Shown piece by piece: positions 5,013-8,665 of a stretch of 8,665 nucleotides of DNA. This stretch comes from SIG588 sp045654545 (GTDB lineage Bacteria; Bacillota; Clostridia; Oscillospirales; Acutalibacteraceae). Location: assembly GCA_045654545.1 (NCBI GenBank), contig JAZONO010000125.1, forward strand, positions 1-8,665, written 5' to 3'. The notes under the pieces were generated by a model, which saw only the letters and a program-made list of their open reading frames with translations, made no database searches and had not been told where the DNA came from. Numbering within the stretch: the stretch's first letter is position 1; each line of letters begins with the position of its first letter. The translations under genes and the position numbers were made by a program.

Positions 5013-6779
5013 TCAAATGTCTGCCAGATATTTCTTTTCGAACTCTTTGTACAGCACCGAGTAGGCACCGTTTTCGTCCTTCTTGATACTGCGCAGATAC
5101 TTGTGCGCATCCTGTTTTGCCGTGTTACGCTGAATGGTGGAAACGGCAATGTTGGAGCAGTGGTCGGACACACGCTCGTAGTTGGTGATCAGGTCGTTAA
5201 ACACAAAGCCGAGCTCGATGGTGCAAAGACCTTCTTGCAGACGAGCCACGTGGCGTTCCTTGAAGGTGGATTTCATCACGTCGATCACCTGCTCGATCGG
5301 TTCCACCTTGGCGGCCACGTCGGTATCGTTGTTGGCAAATGCATCGGCAGTAAAATCCATGATCTCCACAATCGCGGCGGTCATGCGGCTGAGTTCACTG
5401 CGCGCCTCGGCCGAGAAGGCGATCTTCTTTTCATAAATCTCTTCGGCGGTGTCCACAATGTTCACCGCGTGGTCGGAAATACGCTCAAAGTCGCCGATGG
5501 AGTGGAGAAGACGTCCCACTTCGTGGCTGTCCGCATCGGTCAGATCCACACCGGACAACTTGACCAAATAGGTGCCGAGTTTATCCTCATAGCGGTCGAT
5601 CTGCCCTTCCAACTCGCGCACATGCGCCGCCTTTTCGGCGTCATAACGTGCCACCAGCTCGATGGCCGCAAAAATGGATTCGCGTGTCAGTTCGCCCATT
5701 TCCACCGCCAAGCGTTTGCATTCCGAAACCGCCAGCGTGGGGGTGGCAAGCAAGCGTTCGTCCAAAAACACCGTGTGCGCTTTGGCACCGCTTTTGTCCG
5801 GCACCACCAGTTCCGCCAAGCGGACGATCGGCTTTTTGAAGGGGCTGAGCACCAAGGCAATGCTCATATTGAAAATAGTGTGGATCAAAGCCACCGAGAA
5901 CATGGTTGCTTTGGTGTCGGAGAGGGAGGGGACAGCAATGTTCACAACGATCAAACCGATCATGAACAGGAGGGTGCCGATCACGTTCACGCTCATGTGA
6001 ATGGCGGCCACACGTTTGGCATTCTTTTCGGTGCCGAGGGTGGCGATCAGTGCCGTGACACAGGTGCCGATGTTGGCGCCCAGCACCAGCGGAATCGCCA
6101 TTTCATACGTGATAGCACCACTGAGCGCCAACGCCTGCACAATACCTACCGTGGCGGCAGAGGATTGAATGATACCCGTGAAGAGGGTGGAGATGAGCAA
6201 CGTAATGATCGGATTGCTGAACATGGTGAGGAAGACTTCCAAGCCGCCCTTTTCCTCCACAATGCCCACGGCATCGCTCATCAGATCCATACCGACGATC
6301 AAAATGGTGAAACCGATGAGGATCGCACCGATATCGTGATGCTTTTCTTTTTTGGAGAACATGCGCAACGCCGCACCGATCAAAGCCAGGAAGGGGGCGA
6401 ACACGATAGGTTTAAGTAACAAAAGGAAGGGGTTACTGCTGCTGTCCACACCGGCCAAACTGAGCAGCCAGGAGGTGAGGGTGGTGCCCACGTTGGAACC
6501 CATAATGAGACCGAAGGTACTGCCAAACTCCATGATACCGGAGTTGACGAGACCCACCAGCATGACCGTCACCGCCGAAGAGGATTGCACGGCAATGGTG
6601 ATGCCTGCACCGAGCACGAGGCTGAGCCAATAGTTCGACGTCACCTTTTTCATCATGGTTTCCAGTTTGCCGCCGGCCATCTTTTCCAGACCGGCGGACA
6701 TCACGTTCATGCCGTAAAGGAAGAACGCCAAACCTCCCGCCAAACCGGCAAGCATGGTTACAATATCTGTGCTTGTCAT
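5013..6779 (-). CDS. Na+/phosphate cotransporter with C-terminal PhoU domain
   Basis: The 588-residue protein belongs to the PNaS (NptA/YjbB-like) family. The membrane part (1-320) contains the two inverted repeats of the family, each with a QSS motif (QSSSAVT at 65-71, QSSAATVG at 205-212) and a following glycine signature (GSNVGTT at 94-100, GANIGTC at 234-240). The C-terminal part (about 345-560) is PhoU-like, with two metal-binding helical repeats: GDFERISDHAVNI at 429-441 and YERVSDHCSNI at 534-544. The family moves inorganic phosphate coupled to Na+; in bacteria some members act mainly in efflux, so direction is uncertain. The fused PhoU domain is thought to regulate the carrier. Length is normal for the fused form. 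GGGAGGG sits just before ATG. The gene is flanked by its own promoter and terminator, with no pst or pho genes beside it. Confidence 0.95.
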   Translation of the reverse strand: MTSTDIVTMLAGLAGGLAFFLYGMNVMSAGLEKMAGGKLETMMKKVTSNYWLSLVLGAGITIAVQSSSAVTVMLVGLVNSGIMEFGSTFGLIMGSNVGTTLTSWLLSLAGVDSSSNPFLLLLKPIVFAPFLALIGAALRMFSKKEKHHDIGAILIGFTILIVGMDLMSDAVGIVEEKGGLEVFLTMFSNPIITLLISTLFTGIIQSSAATVGIVQALALSGAITYEMAIPLVLGANIGTCVTALIATLGTEKNAKRVAAIHMSVNVIGTLLFMIGLIVVNIAVPSLSDTKATMFSVALIHTIFNMSIALVLSPFKKPIVRLAELVVPDKSGAKAHTVFLDERLLATPTLAVSECKRLAVEMGELTRESIFAAIELVARYDAEKAAHVRELEGQIDRYEDKLGTYLVKLSGVDLTDADSHEVGRLLHSIGDFERISDHAVNIVDTAEEIYEKKIAFSAEARSELSRMTAAIVEIMDFTADAFANNDTDVAAKVEPIEQVIDVMKSTFKERHVARLQEGLCTIELGFVFNDLITNYERVSDHCSNIAVSTIQRNTAKQDAHKYLRSIKKDENGAYSVLYKEFEKKYLADI

Positions 6780-6842
6780 AATACCCTCCCATACTGTCTT
6801 TCAAAGAGACTGATAGAAAAAAGCCAATTTCCTACATTTAAC

Positions 6843-6871
6843 AGTATACTAACATTGTGTCAAAAAGTCAA
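6843..6871 (-). promoter_or_regulatory. Promoter of the Na/Pi cotransporter gene
   Basis: On the minus strand TTGACT (6871-6866), 17 nt, then TATACT (6848-6843). A second TTGACA-like hexamer lies inside the spacer but is too close to the -10. The leader before ATG at 6779 is about 57 nt. No Pho box was recognised. Confidence 0.8.
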
Positions 6872-6959
6872 GAAAATCGTCGTGCAAAATTGCGCCCCAA
6901 TAAGCGAAAAATGCTTTTCGCTTGTGTAAACTTGTTTTTTTGTTGACAGGTGGAAAGTA

Positions 6960-7204
6960 AGTACCTTTGGACGTTGCATATATCCACGTTCTATTAGTCG
7001 TTGTTTCCGCCTTTGTCGAGTGGCGAATTGTTTCACTTGTTCTTTGGTTAATGCAAAGTGTTCCCCTATCTCTCGATGGGTTTCTCCGGCTGCTTTACGC
7101 CGGAACACTTCTTCTGCTAACCAGTCCGTTTTACATAACTTCTTGACATAACGAAACCCCCTGTCGTAGTTTCTAATTCTACAACAGGGGGTCCTTTTAT
7201 TCAA
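6960..7204 (-). pseudogene. HTH transposase-like (IS orfA type) remnant
   Basis: The minus-strand frame reads, from about 7140 to 6960, KTDWLAEEVFRRKAAGET, REIGEHFALTKEQVKQ and RQRRKQRLIERGYMQRPK. This is a basic helix-turn-helix followed by an Arg/Lys-rich stretch and RPK, the style of small first ORFs of IS3-like elements, which usually continue as RPKGRPRK and then a leucine zipper. After RPK this frame becomes low-quality sequence and runs on to a stop at 6860, overlapping the -35 of the Na/Pi promoter, so the natural 3' part and any orfB (DDE domain) are missing. The only in-frame upstream start is a TTG at 7204 without a good ribosome binding site. An ATG at 7149 with AGGGGG before it is in another frame and stops after ten codons. 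I call it a decayed insertion-sequence fragment; a short stand-alone regulator is the alternative. Confidence 0.5.
7157..7191. other. Strong hairpin, terminator-like on plus, RBS-sequestering on minus
   Basis: Positions 7157-7169 (CCCCCTGTCGTAG) pair with 7179-7191 (CTACAACAGGGGG), 12 of 13 positions, with a 9-nt loop. On the plus strand TCCTTTTATT follows, which is terminator-like. On the minus strand the GGGGG arm is seven bases before an ATG (7149), so the hairpin would hide a ribosome binding site. It lies at the 5' side of the transposase-like remnant. Confidence 0.6.
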
Positions 7205-7258
7205 TGTCCGTTTTTCGGGATACAGTCCAAAACCTCACAGCGGTTCTTTTGTTGCTCT

Positions 7259-8422
7259 TTATTCTTCAATGATGGTGGTGTAGGTTTTTTCGTTCAGCAC
7301 GAAGGGCACCTTCACGGGGGCCTCCTCCACGAATTCAGCAGTCACGTTCTTCATACGGATGGTCAACGGATCATCCTTGCACCCCACCAAAATGGAGGTG
7401 TCTTTCAAATCGGTGAATTTCACGTTTTCAAAGGTGAATTCCTTCAAATGCGTGCCGCTCTGCAACGGACCGATGTCGGCGGTATAGTACAAAATGCGTT
7501 CCGCACTTTCGATCACGCAGTTCTTGAAATGCAGATCCGATGCCTCGTAGGGGAAATTGGTACTTCCGAAATACTCCACCAAATGGATCATGTTGTGACG
7601 ACCTTCGGTGCGCGGCAACTCGTCGTTTTTGCCCTTAACAACGGTTTTTCTGTGCGGATAGTAGCCGGGACCGTAGGCGTACATATCTTCCACGTGGACA
7701 TTGACACCGCCGATACGGAACATACTGCAAGAGGTGTTGAGCACACACCGTCTTACCAGCAGATTCTTCACATTGATGCCGGCGATGCAATCGTCACCCG
7801 TGCGGAACAGACAGTCTTCGATCAAAGCATCTTCGGTGCAGTGCAGATGAATACCGTCCGAACCGCCAAGGCAAGTTACACGGCGCATGGTGAGGTTACG
7901 ACAGTTGTTCGCCTCGTGCAGGAAGTTGCCGCTGTGCTGGGCGGTGTATCCTTCGAACAATACGTTTTCGCAACAACTGAAGAAGATGGCGTGCGGTCCG
8001 CGATATCCTTCCTCACCGTCGGGATCGTAGCAGTTTTGACCGTCGATGATCGAATCCCACTCACCGATGATGGACACGTTTTTCTCACCGTAGGAGGTGA
8101 TGATTGCGCGGCGATAGGTTTCCCACGGCTGACCGTAATATTGTGTGATGAGTTCCATATCCGAGCGCATCTCAACGTGTTCGGGAATGGGGAAGAGTGC
8201 GTAATCGTCGCAGTTGTCGCTGCCGACCAGGCGCGACCCGGTTTCCAGATACAAAGTTGTGTTGGAATGCATGTACAAGGCGGCGGTGTAGAACGTGCCT
8301 TTCGGGATGACCACCGTGCCGCCGTTTTCTTTGCAAAGGTCAAAAACGGCCTGGATTTTTTCGGTTTGCAGGTCACGGCAATCGCTTGCGACACCGTAAT
8401 CGGTAATGACATAACGAGACAT
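7259..8422 (-). CDS. GH28-like (polygalacturonase-related) right-handed beta-helix protein, cytoplasmic
   Basis: The 387 residues start at the ATG at 8422, chosen over an earlier in-frame start because GAGAGGGG lies seven bases before it and the promoter ends just upstream. The N-terminus (DYGVASDCRDLQTEKIQAVFDLC, GGTVVIPKGTF) is the usual opening of GH28/pectate-lyase-type beta-helices. The centre has GSDGIHLH (187-194) and TGDDCIAG (208-215), matching the NTD and DD catalytic motifs of GH28; Asp189, Asp210 and Asp211 are kept. The expected His-Gly motif about 22 residues later is SCSMFRIGG (231-239), with no histidine, and no clear RIK follows. There is no signal peptide, so it probably acts in the cytoplasm, perhaps on imported oligosaccharides. 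Substrate is unknown, and classic polygalacturonase activity is doubtful. Monocistronic, with its own promoter; no sugar transporter is next to it. Confidence 0.85.
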   Translation of the reverse strand: MSRYVITDYGVASDCRDLQTEKIQAVFDLCKENGGTVVIPKGTFYTAALYMHSNTTLYLETGSRLVGSDNCDDYALFPIPEHVEMRSDMELITQYYGQPWETYRRAIITSYGEKNVSIIGEWDSIIDGQNCYDPDGEEGYRGPHAIFFSCCENVLFEGYTAQHSGNFLHEANNCRNLTMRRVTCLGGSDGIHLHCTEDALIEDCLFRTGDDCIAGINVKNLLVRRCVLNTSCSMFRIGGVNVHVEDMYAYGPGYYPHRKTVVKGKNDELPRTEGRHNMIHLVEYFGSTNFPYEASDLHFKNCVIESAERILYYTADIGPLQSGTHLKEFTFENVKFTDLKDTSILVGCKDDPLTIRMKNVTAEFVEEAPVKVPFVLNEKTYTTIIEE

Positions 8423-8456
8423 ATTGATACCCCTCTCAGCGGTTATATTTGGTCTT

Positions 8457-8485
8457 ATATTACCAGAAACACAGCCGCGTGTCAA
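8457..8485 (-). promoter_or_regulatory. Promoter of the GH28-like gene
   Basis: On the minus strand a perfect TTGACA (8485-8480), 17 nt, then TAATAT (8462-8457) with TG one base before (extended -10). Transcription would start near 8450, a leader of about 28 nt. No obvious catabolite-repression (cre) site was recognised around it. Confidence 0.8.
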
Positions 8486-8519
8486 TAGGAAAGAAGGGAT
8501 AAAGTATGATTAAACAGCG

Positions 8520-8544
8520 AAAAGCACCCACCGTATGGTGGGTG
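8520..8544 (-). terminator. Terminator-like hairpin at right end, minus-strand direction
   Basis: CACCCACC (8525-8532) pairs with GGTGGGTG (8537-8544) around GTAT. On the minus strand the stem is followed by CTTTT (8524-8520). It would end a transcript entering from the right edge before the GH28 promoter. The T-run is short. Confidence 0.5.
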
Positions 8545-8562
8545 GTCATAGGGATAAAATTG

Positions 8563-8606
8563 GAGAGGATGCATCGTCGAAGATACATCCTCTCTGTTTG
8601 TTTTGT
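8563..8606 (+). terminator. Terminator-like hairpin at right end, probably bidirectional
   Basis: GAGAGGATG (8563-8571) pairs with CATCCTCTC (8586-8594). After one mismatch ATC/GAT (8573-8575/8582-8584) continues the stem to a 6-nt loop. The plus side is followed by TGTTTGTTTTG, while the minus side is followed by CCAATTTT. No plus-strand gene lies to its left, so it probably serves a gene to the right. Confidence 0.5.
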
Positions 8607-8640
8607 GAATATTGATGCCACTTGGAAAGCGGATGTGACC

Positions 8641-8665
8641 CCTTGGCTCCCCTTGTCAGGGGAGC
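8641..8665. repeat. Start of a GGCTCCCC-type interspersed repeat, cut by window edge
   Basis: GCTCCCC-TTGTCA-GGGGAGC (8646-8665) is a 7-bp hairpin preceded by CCTTG. From memory, the string TTGGCTCCCCT...AGGGGAGC opens a common small palindromic repeat in gut Clostridia that continues with a second hairpin and ends in CTGAGGGG. Only the opening is visible here, so the family call is tentative. Confidence 0.5.

Noticed and set aside
5103..6419. 438-codon plus-strand ORF opposite the Na/Pi cotransporter
   Set aside because: It is a His/Gln/Arg-rich shadow frame of a highly conserved membrane protein and has no ribosome binding site.
7448..8488. 346-codon plus-strand ORF opposite the GH28-like gene
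   Set aside because: It is a shadow frame of a gene with clear motifs, and it runs through that gene's promoter.
8506..8665. Plus-strand ORF beginning MIKQRKAPTVWWVVIG and open to the right edge, with GAAGGG before its ATG
   Set aside because: It crosses two terminator-like hairpins and an interspersed repeat. The TPWLPLSGE portion is the usual translation of that repeat, so coding is unlikely despite the start signal; sequence beyond the edge would decide.

Overview
The window looks like chromosome from a gut-type Firmicute of class Clostridia, probably Oscillospirales (the Faecalibacterium/Subdoligranulum/Gemmiger neighbourhood). This is inferred from moderately high GC, strong AGGAGG-type ribosome binding sites, sigma-A promoters with 17-nt spacers, a clostridial-type CoaX, and small hairpin-rich intergenic repeats typical of that group. 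No species is claimed.

Layout. Positions 1-1032 (+) hold the 3' part of an ABC-2-type membrane permease that is cut by the left edge. A tRNA-Leu(UAG) follows at 1073-1155. Positions 1156-1685 contain no convincing protein gene but are densely structured: a 21-bp perfect hairpin, a nested inverted repeat bordered by copies of the tRNA T-arm sequence, a degenerate second tRNA 3' end with its own terminator, and an array of mini-hairpins built on GNA/GNRA loops. From 1686 to the right edge every gene is on the minus strand. In transcription order, right to left, they are: a cytoplasmic GH28-like beta-helix protein (7259-8422); a degraded HTH transposase-like fragment (6960-7204); a Na+/Pi cotransporter with a C-terminal PhoU domain (5013-6779); a single-pass membrane protein of unknown function (4071-4769); an MgtC/SapB-family protein (3279-3980); type III pantothenate kinase coaX (2429-3196); and an ECF transporter S component (1686-2270).

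How it works together. Most minus-strand genes have their own recognisable promoter, and several have terminators, so this is a row of short transcription units rather than one long operon. The clearest functional pair is coaX with the ECF S component. Their adjacency suggests that the S component imports pantothenate, which CoaX then phosphorylates in the first step of coenzyme A synthesis. Two copies of GGTTWAACC lie between them, one inside a candidate promoter, and may be operators. The phosphate and MgtC-type genes concern ion homeostasis but show no direct link to each other.

The right end (8423-8665) has a promoter, two terminator-like hairpins and the start of a GGCTCCCC-type interspersed repeat. 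No new defence or biosynthetic system was found. The most unusual material is the structured DNA between the tRNA and the ECF gene.
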